Assembly: GCF_003627955.1 (NCBI RefSeq)
Contig: NZ_RBWS01000028.1
Coordinates: 1 to 64,000, forward strand
Length of the DNA: 64,000 nt
Direction: 5' to 3'
DNA from: Sphingobacterium puteale
Lineage (GTDB): Bacteria; Bacteroidota; Bacteroidia; Sphingobacteriales; Sphingobacteriaceae
Of the stretch, positions 1 to 8,128 are shown piece after piece. The notes below the pieces were generated by a model. It made no database searches. It was not told the origin of the DNA and was given only the letters and a program-made list of their open reading frames with translations. The translations under genes and the position numbers were made by a program. Positions within the stretch are counted from its first letter, which is position 1; every line of letters begins with the position of its first letter.

Positions 1-46
1 ATTTTGGCCGCTAACCTTATTATTCGGGGGAATACACGAAGATAAT

Positions 47-86
47 AAAACCCCAACTATTTATTTATCAAATAGTTGGGTTTTTT
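47..86. terminator. bidirectional intrinsic terminator
   Basis: An 11-bp perfect stem (CCCAACTATTT at 52-62 pairing with 70-80) has A-rich sequence before it and six T after it. It probably ends a plus-strand gene lying left of the window. Confidence 0.75.
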
Positions 87-150
87 CTGAATATCCCAAC
101 CATGATAGTCAGCAGGAGGGGGATTTCTGCTCAATAAAAACAGATATTAT

Positions 151-180
151 AAAAAAAGCAGCGTTAAAGCTGCTTTTTTT
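151..180 (-). terminator. terminator of the HAD nucleotidase gene
   Basis: GCAGC/GCTGC stem with a six-base loop, flanked by A7 and T7, so it reads as a terminator on either strand. It runs into the stop codon of the minus-strand gene that ends at 179. Confidence 0.75.
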
Positions 181-883
181 ATAATATAGATTGTAATTCT
201 TTCAGATCGACGATCATATGCGGGACATCTTCGGGTTTTTCCATCCTATTAGGGTTAAAGAAGATTGCGTCCATGCCAACATTCATTGCCCCGCGTATAT
301 CCGCATCCAGGTTATCACCGACCATCAGTGACTGTGGTGCCTCTGCGCAAGTCGTCTTCAGCGCAAATTGAAATATTCTCGGATCTGGTTTGTTTACACC
401 CACGACCTCAGAAATAAAGATATTTTTGAAATATTTATTCAAATTGCTTTTTTTCATTTTGGTCTCACAAGCTTCTTTAAAACCATTGGAGATTAAATGT
501 AGGTTGTATTTCTCGTCCAAGTAAGCTAAGGTTTCATGGGCGTGGGGAAATAAATTCGTCTTTTGGGGACAAATAGCCAAGTATTCCAATTCAAATTCTT
601 CTGGAAATAATTCAGGATCTACGCCTAATGCTGTAAAGGTATCGGCGAACCTTGCCTTTCTTAATTCGGGTTTTGAAATTTTTCCATGATGGTATAATCC
701 CCAGAGTCGATGATTGTTGACCGTATAAGTTTCGATGAAACGGGTGGGGGATTCCTTGTCAAACAAGCTGTCAAACTTGTATTTAAAATATAATTCGTGG
801 AGACTTTCTTCGGCATTCTTGTCAAAATCCCAGATGGTATGATCTAGATCAAAGAAAATATCCTTTTTCTCACGATTAAACAT
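179..883 (-). CDS. YjjG-family HAD hydrolase (noncanonical pyrimidine nucleotidase)
   Basis: Predicted 234-aa haloacid-dehalogenase phosphatase that would dephosphorylate nucleoside monophosphates, as YjjG does in house-cleaning of non-standard pyrimidine nucleotides. Motif I is FFDLDHTIWDF near the N-terminus (nucleophile and acid/base Asp). Motif II is LHLISNGF. Motif III/IV is the Lys of NKPDPRIF followed by MVGDNLDADIRGA. The helical cap between motifs I and II fits subfamily I, and the length fits YjjG (about 225 aa). A TTG lies two codons upstream, but it is part of the -7 promoter element, so the ATG at 883 is chosen. Substrate specificity is inferred from family resemblance only. Confidence 0.85.
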   Translation of the reverse strand: MFNREKKDIFFDLDHTIWDFDKNAEESLHELYFKYKFDSLFDKESPTRFIETYTVNNHRLWGLYHHGKISKPELRKARFADTFTALGVDPELFPEEFELEYLAICPQKTNLFPHAHETLAYLDEKYNLHLISNGFKEACETKMKKSNLNKYFKNIFISEVVGVNKPDPRIFQFALKTTCAEAPQSLMVGDNLDADIRGAMNVGMDAIFFNPNRMEKPEDVPHMIVDLKELQSIL

Positions 884-886
884 ATG

Positions 887-894
887 CAAATATA
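887..894 (-). promoter_or_regulatory. -7 element TATATTTG of the HAD gene
   Basis: Perfect match to the Bacteroidota -7 consensus TAnnTTTG on the minus strand. Only 3 nt separate it from the ATG at 883, so the transcript should be leaderless or nearly so. No clear -33 TTG is visible. Confidence 0.6.
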
Positions 895-989
895 CTACCT
901 CCGGGGAGATTTTATCTTATTGTGAATCGGCTAATTTTCTTCTTTGTGTCATAATCTTCGGGATATTTCCGAATGCCTTGGTGAATAGC

Positions 990-997
990 TATTTTTG
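990..997 (+). promoter_or_regulatory. -7 element TATTTTTG of the kinase-hemE operon
   Basis: Matches TAnnTTTG and ends 4 nt before the ATG at 1002, which implies a leaderless mRNA for the histidine kinase. It also argues against the in-frame upstream start at 978. Confidence 0.55.
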
Positions 998-1001
998 TTA
1001 C

Positions 1002-1877
1002 ATGAAGAAAGCGCTTTTACTCTTTTATTTTCTTTTGTTTTATGCGATCATGCAGTTGATCTGGTGGGGGGTGATGTTCATCCGGTTTGACCCAAGCAAA
1101 AAGAATATGATTATAGGCGAGGGTATTTTCTTTTTGATCATTTTTTTATGGGGTGCATGGCGGCTAAAGCGTCTTGTAGAGCGCGAGCAGAAATTGCTGC
1201 AACAACAGCAGAATTTCCTTTTAGCCATCACACATGAGTTGAAATCTCCTTTAGCATCAGTGAAGCTTTATATTCAGACTATTTTACGACGGGATCTGGA
1301 TAAGGAACAGCAACAGACTTTTTTAAGAAATTCATTAAAAGATATTGAACGGTTGGACGATCTGGTTGAGAATGTATTGATGACAACAAAGCTGGACAGC
1401 CGCAATTACAGCATGCCCAAAGAGGACTTTAATTTTACATCTTTGGTGGAGCAAATTGTCGACCGGCTTCAAAAAAATTCATGCAGTTCGCAGGTATTGA
1501 AACCTTATCTGGAATCGGATATTATTATCCATGGTGACAAATTTGCGATAAGTAATGTCGTGACAAACCTCATAGAGAACGCTATTAAATATTCACCGGC
1601 TTGCGCTATGGTGGATGTAAAATTATACACAGAGAACAATAAAATAATTTTTTCTGTTGCTGACCACGGTATTGGTATCAGTGATGAAGAGAAAAAACTT
1701 ATCTTTAATAAGTTTTATCGCGTGGGAAGTGAAGCAACACGGAAAACCAAAGGTACTGGTTTGGGGTTATATATCGTGAAAACCGTGTTGCAGAAGCACG
1801 ACGCGACCATTAAAGTTAAAGATAACACTCCTAAAGGGAGTATTTTTGAAGTAACATTTGAAAGAAATGCAAAGTAA
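1002..1877 (+). CDS. membrane sensor histidine kinase
   Basis: Two-component sensor of 291 aa. Two hydrophobic segments (about residues 3-26 and 38-52) surround a very short external loop, so the signal is probably sensed in or near the membrane. HisKA follows with phospho-acceptor His78 in the motif AITHELKSPLASVK. The ATPase domain shows the N box NLIENAIKYS, G1 box DHGIGIS, F box FNKFYRV and G2 box GTGLGLYIVK, all intact. It overlaps the response regulator by 20 nt, so the two are surely a pair. The signal is unknown. Cotranscription with hemE suggests a link to haem or envelope physiology, which is inference only. Confidence 0.92.
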   Translation: MKKALLLFYFLLFYAIMQLIWWGVMFIRFDPSKKNMIIGEGIFFLIIFLWGAWRLKRLVEREQKLLQQQQNFLLAITHELKSPLASVKLYIQTILRRDLDKEQQQTFLRNSLKDIERLDDLVENVLMTTKLDSRNYSMPKEDFNFTSLVEQIVDRLQKNSCSSQVLKPYLESDIIIHGDKFAISNVVTNLIENAIKYSPACAMVDVKLYTENNKIIFSVADHGIGISDEEKKLIFNKFYRVGSEATRKTKGTGLGLYIVKTVLQKHDATIKVKDNTPKGSIFEVTFERNAK

Positions 1878-2574
1878 ACAAAGAATATTACTTGTCGAAG
1901 ACGAAGAACACTTGTTAGAAGCTATCAAGTTGAACCTCGAAATGGAGGGTTACCGTGTCACTACGGCGACTGACGGAAAAAAAGCATTGAAAGTTTTTAA
2001 GGAAGAACGTTTCAATCTCGTAGTTCTGGACGTTATGATTCCTGAAATTGACGGATTCCAAGTTGCTGAAACAATTCGACTACAGAATACCGAGGTTCCG
2101 ATCATGTTTTTGACTGCCAAGAACAGTAGCGAAGACCGTATCACAGGGCTCAAAAAAGGGGCTGATGATTATCTGGTAAAACCTTTTAATCTGGAAGAGT
2201 TGATTCTTCGTGTTGGAAATTTGGTCCGTCGTGGAATGAAACCGGATGATCTAAAAGAATTGAATTCTTATCAAATCGGTGATAAAACCATCTATTTTAA
2301 TTCTTATGAATTGCATCACGCAGATGGAACGATTACCTCTCTGACGAAAAAAGAAACCATGCTATTGAAGCTGTTGATCGAACGTCGTAATGAAGCGGTT
2401 TCCCGTGAGCAGATTTTAGAGACTGTATGGAATTATGACGTCTATCCTTCAACGCGTACCATTGACAATTTCATTTTGACATTCCGGAAATATTTTGAAC
2501 CTGATCAAAAACACCCGATCTATTTCCATTCTATCCGAGGAGTTGGTTATAAGTTTACCGACAATAACGCATAG
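1858..2574 (+). CDS. OmpR/PhoB-family response regulator
   Basis: A receiver domain (acidic pair E14/D15, phospho-acceptor D58 in VVLDVMIPEIDG, T in FLTAK, K in LVKPF) is joined to a C-terminal winged-helix DNA-binding domain ending in TIDNFILTFRKYFE...IRGVGYKF. All phosphorylation residues are present. It overlaps the upstream kinase gene. An alternative start lies three codons in (MQSKQ). It probably regulates envelope or stress genes on phosphorylation by its partner; the regulon is unknown. Confidence 0.93.
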   Translation: MKEMQSKQRILLVEDEEHLLEAIKLNLEMEGYRVTTATDGKKALKVFKEERFNLVVLDVMIPEIDGFQVAETIRLQNTEVPIMFLTAKNSSEDRITGLKKGADDYLVKPFNLEELILRVGNLVRRGMKPDDLKELNSYQIGDKTIYFNSYELHHADGTITSLTKKETMLLKLLIERRNEAVSREQILETVWNYDVYPSTRTIDNFILTFRKYFEPDQKHPIYFHSIRGVGYKFTDNNA

Positions 2575-2584
2575 CAAATAAAAG

Positions 2585-3103
2585 ATGATGACAATTAAGG
2601 CTAGAATAGCCGTTATTTTTATTGCTGCATTACTTTTGGGTTATGGTTTATATCAAGGACATTATCAGACAGCTGTCTTGCTGGCTGGTGGAATTGGTTA
2701 TCTAATTTGGAGCCATTTCCGGGAGGGCTCAGTTTTTTTGGCAACGCAAGCTTTTCATAGACAAGACTATGAGAGAACAAAAAACTTGTTATCCGAAATA
2801 AAAAATCCAGATACCCTTCGTAAGGGGCGCCGTAATTTCTATGAATTTATGATGGGAAATATTGCCTTAAAAGAAGAACGTATCGATGAGGCTGAATATC
2901 ATTTTCAGCTCGCTTCCCGTCTACCTTGGAAAAAAGATAATGAAAAAGGCATGGTAATGATCAATCTGGCCAATATTGCACTGCGAAAGACAGATTATGA
3001 AAGAGCAAAGGCATATACAGATGTGGCCAACAAATTGCATTTAACCGCAAGACAGGTCAGTATTATTACAAAAATAGAAAACGAAATTTCAAAACATTTA
3101 TAG
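2585..3103 (+). CDS. membrane-anchored TPR-like protein
   Basis: 172-aa protein with two adjacent hydrophobic segments (about residues 5-22 and 27-45) followed by a soluble helical region. That region resembles tetratricopeptide repeats: the segment around GNIALKEERIDEAEYHFQLA is followed by NLANIALRKTDYERAKAYTD. It lies 10 nt after the response regulator gene, and its TAG stop overlaps the GTG start of hemE (TAGTG), so it is translationally coupled. No named family is recognised. It may be a scaffold for haem-pathway or sensor proteins, which is inference. Confidence 0.75.
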   Translation: MMTIKARIAVIFIAALLLGYGLYQGHYQTAVLLAGGIGYLIWSHFREGSVFLATQAFHRQDYERTKNLLSEIKNPDTLRKGRRNFYEFMMGNIALKEERIDEAEYHFQLASRLPWKKDNEKGMVMINLANIALRKTDYERAKAYTDVANKLHLTARQVSIITKIENEISKHL

Positions 3104-4140
3104 TGATTAGTACTTTACAAAACGACTTATTGATTAGAGCTGCATTCTCGCAGCAAACGGAGAGACCTCCGGTGTGGATGATGCGTCAAGCTGGGCGCTT
3201 TATGAAAGAATACTGGGATATCAAAAACAAGTATTCTTTTCTTGAAATGTGCAAAACACCAGAGATTGCAGCGGATGTAACGATGTTGCCTGTGGATTTG
3301 TTGGGAATAGATGCAGCAATCTTGTTTTCGGATATTTTGGTTACAGCAGAAGCAATGGGTGGAGATCTGTCATTTGAACAAGGTGTAGGTCCTCGTTTTT
3401 CTAATCCAATTCGTTCTGTCAAGGGGGCAGAAGCATTATCAATTGACTGTTTGGATAAACTGCAATATGTAGCTGATGCCATAAAAGTAATTCAGCAACG
3501 CCTTGATAATCGTATCCCATTGATCGGTTTTGCGGGAGCGCCTTTTACCATTTTAAGCTATTTGGTCGAAGGTGGTTCGTCAAAGGATTTCAAGTTGACG
3601 AAGTTGATGTTAAACAATCAACCTGAATTAGCACATATGATCCTTCAAAAGATTGCTGATGTCACTGTCGCCTATCTTAACATGCAGATCGAGGCAGGTG
3701 TAAATGCAATCCAATTGTTTGATAGCTGGGCATTGGCTTTATCCTGGAATGATTATCGTGATTTTTCACATTATTACAACAAACAGATTATCTCCAAGTT
3801 GAACCGCAAAGATATTCCGGTAATCTCTTTCTGTAAGGGATCATCTGTCTTTGCTCCAATGATGGTGGAGGCGCAGCCAGATGTGGTTTCAATCGATTGG
3901 AATGCAGATCTTAAAAATATGAAGCAATCCTTGCCACAGGGAATAGCTGTTCAAGGGAATTTAGATCCGTTTGTACTATATGCTGAAAAACCTGTTATCA
4001 GAAAGAAAATTATAGAATTATTCGAACGTATGCGCGGAGAGAATGGTTTTATATTCAATTTGGGACATGGTATTATGCCTGATATCCCTTTTGATAATGT
4101 AAAATATGCAATCGAGGTGGTGAAAGAATTTCGCTATTAA
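3103..4140 (+). CDS. hemE: uroporphyrinogen decarboxylase
   Basis: Catalyses decarboxylation of uroporphyrinogen III to coproporphyrinogen III in haem synthesis. The 345-aa length is normal. Signature motifs are the N-terminal RPPVWMMRQAGRFMKEY, IDAAILFSDILV, FAGAPFTILSYLVEGGSSKDF and the C-terminal FNLGHGIMPDIPFDNV. The start is GTG overlapping the preceding stop codon. It is the last gene of the operon that begins with the two-component system, an unusual setting for a housekeeping haem gene. hemJ follows 290 nt downstream from its own promoter. Confidence 0.96.
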   Translation: MISTLQNDLLIRAAFSQQTERPPVWMMRQAGRFMKEYWDIKNKYSFLEMCKTPEIAADVTMLPVDLLGIDAAILFSDILVTAEAMGGDLSFEQGVGPRFSNPIRSVKGAEALSIDCLDKLQYVADAIKVIQQRLDNRIPLIGFAGAPFTILSYLVEGGSSKDFKLTKLMLNNQPELAHMILQKIADVTVAYLNMQIEAGVNAIQLFDSWALALSWNDYRDFSHYYNKQIISKLNRKDIPVISFCKGSSVFAPMMVEAQPDVVSIDWNADLKNMKQSLPQGIAVQGNLDPFVLYAEKPVIRKKIIELFERMRGENGFIFNLGHGIMPDIPFDNVKYAIEVVKEFRY

Positions 4141-4198
4141 ATTTTCAATTGCGATTATCCAAAGAAAAGATTTTAGCGATATATCCGAATAAAATGAA

Positions 4199-4226
4199 GA
4201 CTTGCTGTAACTGGCAGGTCTTTTTT
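4199..4226 (+). terminator. hemE operon terminator
   Basis: Eight-pair stem (GACTTGCT with GGCAGGTC, two G-T pairs), six-base loop, then T6. It lies 58 nt after the hemE stop codon. Confidence 0.7.
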
Positions 4227-4396
4227 ATGTGATGATGATTTGCTGTGAACAACTAAAATTTAGTTGATTTACCTCTATGAAGTATTTGAACCCAGCTTTT
4301 ACGGAATATAGTAAATAAGCCGAAATAAAAGGCTCAAACAAGTTCCAGTCTTTTGTATACTCCATGTAAGATTTTTCTAATCAAAGCTTAGCTTTA

Positions 4397-4425
4397 TTGA
4401 TTGCCCCTAACTTTTCTTACTTTTG
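4397..4425 (+). promoter_or_regulatory. hemJ promoter (TTG-N18-TACTTTTG)
   Basis: TTG at 4397-4399, an 18-nt spacer and a perfect TAnnTTTG at 4418-4425. The ATG at 4431 follows after only 5 nt, so the message should be leaderless. This decides the start codon against the upstream TTG at 4401. Confidence 0.65.
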
Positions 4426-4430
4426 TACCC

Positions 4431-4991
4431 ATGGTCTATTTATACGCAAAAGCAGTTCATATTATTTTTGTGGTTTGTTGGATGGCTGGATTATTTTATA
4501 TTGTTCGCTTATTCATTTACCATACCGAAGCTAAATCCAAATCTGCGGAAGAGTATGGGGTTTTGCATAAACAATTTATACTGATGGAGAGTAAATTGTG
4601 GTGGATCATCACTACACCAGCCATGTATCTCACTATTGTGGCTGCTCTCGTTATGCTGTATATCAATCCGGGATTATTGACCATGGGCTGGATGCATGTT
4701 AAGCTCACTTTTGTATTAGGGTTGATTCTTTATCATTTCGCGTGCCAACATATTATGTTTCAGTTAAAAGGGGAATCATCGACTTGGTCCTCGACCAAAT
4801 TGCGTCTTTGGAATGAGCTGGCGACCGTCTTATTATTTGCAATCGTATTTACAGTTGTATTAAAGTCTGCTCTCAATTGGATATTTGGTGTCCTCGGACT
4901 TTTAATATTGTCGATTTCCTTAATGATGGCTGTGAAGCTCTACAAAAAGTTCAGAAATAAAAGTAATTCGAATAAAACGTTAAATTCATAG
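4431..4991 (+). CDS. hemJ: HemJ-type protoporphyrinogen IX oxidase (CopD/UPF0093-like)
   Basis: 186-aa integral membrane protein with about four to five helices. The N-terminal block YAKAVHIIFVVCWMAGLFY with RLFIYHTEA, and the later GWMHVKLTFVLGLILYHFAC, are typical of HemJ, including the conserved histidines. HemJ oxidises protoporphyrinogen IX to protoporphyrin IX, late in haem synthesis. Proximity to hemE supports the call. The C-terminus is basic and probably cytoplasmic. The family is clear; the enzymatic role is inferred from the family and the neighbour. Confidence 0.85.
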   Translation: MVYLYAKAVHIIFVVCWMAGLFYIVRLFIYHTEAKSKSAEEYGVLHKQFILMESKLWWIITTPAMYLTIVAALVMLYINPGLLTMGWMHVKLTFVLGLILYHFACQHIMFQLKGESSTWSSTKLRLWNELATVLLFAIVFTVVLKSALNWIFGVLGLLILSISLMMAVKLYKKFRNKSNSNKTLNS

Positions 4992-5047
4992 TTTTCTTAA
5001 TCCTTTTCTATTCTCGTTAGTCGAACGATTATAAATTAAAAAGGAAT

Positions 5048-5854
5048 ATGTACAAAAGACTTTTGACTGTGATCATGTTGCTTGCTATTGCAACTGGGGT
5101 ATTTGCCCAACGTTATAGACCTTATGGAGGAACATTAAATATCTATTCTATCGATGTTCCTTTCTTTCTTTATATTAATAATGTTTTGTACAATAATAGA
5201 CCCTCCAACGATATTCGTGTGCCGAACTTACAAAATCCAAGGTACAATCTCCGAATAGTATTTGCAAATAGACAGCGTAGAACTCTAAACGGAACTGCGG
5301 TGCAGCTTGTTAATCGAAATGGCCAATATCTTGATGTCGTATTTTCCGTAAGCAGCCGTGGGGGGAATCGAGGGATTGTACTGGAGTCCATGAATCCTGT
5401 AGGTCGATATAGTGATAATTACCGTAATGGGGATAACTACGGTGATGATGATTACAACGAGGATAGATATTATCGGGATCAACAACAAGACGAGCGATAT
5501 GACGAGTCTGAGCATGATATAAATAATAATCGACAAAATCAGGGAGATCCGATTGACGATAATGATTATCTGCAAAAAAACGATGCGAACCAGTTGAATG
5601 ATCTGCTCAATCAAAAAGAAAATGATCATGACCGCTTGCAGATCGCTGCGCAGGAATTGGAAAATAGGAGATTGCGCAGTTCCGAAATCATAGACCTCAT
5701 GGAACTATTTATAAGAGACGACAACAAATTGGCTTTTGCTAAATACGCTTATCCAAGCTGTGTGGATAAAGAGAACTATGATAAGGTAGGTGATGCGCTG
5801 TCATTTAGTTCAACTCGGGAAAAATTGACAGCATTTATTAAAACTCAGCGTTAG
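5048..5854 (+). CDS. exported DUF4476-domain protein
   Basis: 268-aa secreted protein with a clear signal peptide ending in TGVFAQ. An N-terminal beta-rich part (about 25-120) is followed by a low-complexity linker very rich in D, N, R, Y and Q (about 125-170). A C-terminal helical domain of about 95 residues beginning near LNDLLNQKENDHDRL resembles DUF4476, with the usual SFSSTREKL near the end. The function of DUF4476 is not established. It is probably a monocistronic periplasmic or surface protein. Confidence 0.8.
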   Translation: MYKRLLTVIMLLAIATGVFAQRYRPYGGTLNIYSIDVPFFLYINNVLYNNRPSNDIRVPNLQNPRYNLRIVFANRQRRTLNGTAVQLVNRNGQYLDVVFSVSSRGGNRGIVLESMNPVGRYSDNYRNGDNYGDDDYNEDRYYRDQQQDERYDESEHDINNNRQNQGDPIDDNDYLQKNDANQLNDLLNQKENDHDRLQIAAQELENRRLRSSEIIDLMELFIRDDNKLAFAKYAYPSCVDKENYDKVGDALSFSSTREKLTAFIKTQR

Positions 5855-6019
5855 TTTGCCTGTTGGTTTGGATTGAAATTAACCTTTTTAATTCCAATTG
5901 CCTATGAACGAGGTCAAATGAGATTAGCTATATGAACAAAGGGGCTATCTGCATCAAATTTCCAAGCAACAATGGATTTTGTGGTATGAGTAACCCCTTT
6001 CAGTTAAGCTATGTCGTAT

Positions 6020-7459
6020 TTATTCGGCGAAACAGATGTATTTCAATTCCATGTACTCATCTAGGCCATGTTTTGATCCCTCACGGCCGACGCCAGATTG
6101 TTTTACCCCACCAAAGGGGGCTGCTGCATTCGATATTAATCCCGTGTTAACACCTACCATGCCCGCCTCCAATTGTTCGGCAACACGGAAACAACGATTG
6201 ATATTGGTACTGTAGAAATAGGAGGCAAGACCAAATTCAGTCTGATTGGCCATGGCGATACCATCTTCTTCTGTTTTGAAACTGAATAATGCACAGACTG
6301 GACCGAAAGTTTCCTCGTGAAATATTAGGGCCTCTTTAGGGATATTGGTCAGTACAGTTGGCTGGAAGAATAGGTCTTTGATTACATTACCTCCAGTTGC
6401 CAGTTCTGCTCCATGCTTTAGAGCATCTTGGACGTGATGTTGTACTTTTTCCAAACCTTTGGCATTGATCAAAGGTCCAACTTGAACACCCTTATCTAAG
6501 CCGTTGCCTACCTTTAATTGACCCACAGCATGGGCTAGTTTTGTAGCGAAATCGTCGTAAACGTCTTCCTGGACCAAAAAACGGTTGATTGAGACGCAGG
6601 TTTGTCCGGAATTACGAAACTTACCGGCGATAGCACCTTCCACGGCGGCATCAATATCTGCGTCGTTAAAAACAAGAAAAGGTGCATTTCCTCCGAGTTC
6701 CATGGAGACTTTCTTAATGTTTGAGGCGGACTGTTCGATCAATGTTCTGCCAACCTCAGTAGAGCCCGTAAAAGATAGTTTTCGCACCAGGTTGTTGGTG
6801 GCAAGTTCCTTTCCGATACCAGCACTGTCCTTTCCGGTAATAACGTTAAAGACACCTTTTGGCAGGCCTGCCTCTTCGGCTAGTTTGACCAACGCGATTG
6901 CGGACAAAGGTGTTTGGGAGGCGGGTTTGAGTATAACTGTACAACCTGCAACAAGTGCTGGAGCGACTTTTCGAGTAATCATGGCTAAAGGGAAATTCCA
7001 AGGCGTAATTGCTGCGACGACACCGACTCCTTGTCGGATGGTCATCATTCTTATCCCTTTTTTCTGAGTGGGGATCGTTTCCCCATAGGCTCTCTTACCC
7101 TCTTCTGCAAACCACTCAACAAATGAATTCCCGTAATCTACTTCTACTTTCGACTCGTTGAGCGGCTTTCCGCTCTCAAGTGTTATAATTTCTGCAAGTC
7201 GGTCTTTATTTTGTTGAATGAGATTGTACCAATTGCGAACAATAAGACATCGTTCCGAAATTGTTGTATTTTTCCAGCTTTTCCATGCTTTATCAGCAGC
7301 CTGTATGGCTTTTGTGCAATCTGCAACCTTTAAATCAGGTAAGGATGCGATTGTTTTTCCAGTGGCGGGGTTGACGACATCAAACGTATTTTTTGATGTG
7401 ATGAATTTTCCGTTTATATAGGCTTTGTCAATTAAGAGTGGATTTTTCATTGGATTCAT
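6020..7459 (-). CDS. gabD: NAD(P)-dependent succinate-semialdehyde dehydrogenase
   Basis: 479-aa aldehyde dehydrogenase oxidising succinate semialdehyde to succinate (GABA and related amine catabolism). Visible motifs are the cofactor fold region ITPWNFPLAMITRKVAPALVAG, FTGSTEVGRTL, the general base Glu in SMELGGNAPFLVF and the catalytic Cys in NSGQTCVSINRF. The C-terminus has the GGVKQSGVGREGSKHGL block typical of this subfamily. An alternative start three codons in (MKNPLL) is equally possible. No GABA transaminase is adjacent, so the exact substrate is a family inference. Confidence 0.9.
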   Translation of the reverse strand: MNPMKNPLLIDKAYINGKFITSKNTFDVVNPATGKTIASLPDLKVADCTKAIQAADKAWKSWKNTTISERCLIVRNWYNLIQQNKDRLAEIITLESGKPLNESKVEVDYGNSFVEWFAEEGKRAYGETIPTQKKGIRMMTIRQGVGVVAAITPWNFPLAMITRKVAPALVAGCTVILKPASQTPLSAIALVKLAEEAGLPKGVFNVITGKDSAGIGKELATNNLVRKLSFTGSTEVGRTLIEQSASNIKKVSMELGGNAPFLVFNDADIDAAVEGAIAGKFRNSGQTCVSINRFLVQEDVYDDFATKLAHAVGQLKVGNGLDKGVQVGPLINAKGLEKVQHHVQDALKHGAELATGGNVIKDLFFQPTVLTNIPKEALIFHEETFGPVCALFSFKTEEDGIAMANQTEFGLASYFYSTNINRCFRVAEQLEAGMVGVNTGLISNAAAPFGGVKQSGVGREGSKHGLDEYMELKYICFAE

Positions 7460-7615
7460 TATTTTTTGTTAAGGCATCGCTTCTACATGTGCCCCTTACT
7501 TATTTATTCTTGTGGACATATCATCATCTTGGTCTGCTTGGTATATCAGCTGCTTTTGGAACAAAATTCTTCTACCTATTGTTTCGCAGACAAACGATTT
7601 TATGGGAAGCTTTAT

Positions 7616-8011
7616 CTAGACGAATTTTTTTCGTTGCTGCTCATTGGGAACCGCACAATACTTATTTGTGCCAAACCATTTGTAACGATTTTTTGCAAAG
7701 TAATCATAACCTGCGTCACGCCATTTTTTGGGTAGTATTTTTAAAAAATAAACGATTGAATAGGGAAGACCTAAAGTTTTGCAGATATTCAATATCGCTT
7801 CGCTTTTGATATATCTACCTGCGGGTGATAAATAAATGATGGAATCTATATTTTTTGGAATCGCATTTAAACTATTTTTAGCAAAGTCAGACTGTAAGGA
7901 ACTAAACAGAAACCTATTATTGGTATCTATTTTCAATAGAATTTGAACAAAACGATTACAAACTAAGCAATCACCGTCAAAAAAGATGATATGTTTCCCT
8001 TGCGTATCCAT
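7616..8011 (-). CDS. DCC-family thiol-disulfide oxidoreductase-like protein
   Basis: 131-aa protein of the DCC (DUF393) family, named for its N-terminal motif, here FFDGDCLVCNRFV with the CxxC pair. Further family features are FLFSSLQSDFAK and YLSPAGRYIKSEAIL, with a hydrophobic helix near the C-terminus. These proteins are proposed redox enzymes of unknown substrate. The ATG at 8011 is chosen over the more upstream start at 8050 because a -7-like TAACTTTA lies 5 nt before it. Confidence 0.8.
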   Translation of the reverse strand: MDTQGKHIIFFDGDCLVCNRFVQILLKIDTNNRFLFSSLQSDFAKNSLNAIPKNIDSIIYLSPAGRYIKSEAILNICKTLGLPYSIVYFLKILPKKWRDAGYDYFAKNRYKWFGTNKYCAVPNEQQRKKFV

Positions 8012-8068
8012 TAATATAAAGTTACTTCTATTTCCCGAAAGAACTGCCATGATAACATCACATCTTTC

Positions 8069-8108
8069 ATAAAAAAGCGGTGTTTTTCCCTAGAAAAACA
8101 CCGCTTTT
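8069..8108 (-). terminator. ribBA terminator
   Basis: Perfect 11-bp stem GCGGTGTTTTT/AAAAACACCGC flanked by A and T runs, just past the ribBA stop codon on the minus strand. Confidence 0.8.
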
Positions 8109-8128
8109 GAAATTCTTTCGGATCTTTA

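Noticed and set aside
5285..5629. Isoleucine-rich minus-strand frame opposite the DUF4476 linker
   Set aside because: It is the complement of an Asn/Asp-rich low-complexity region; no start context or family.
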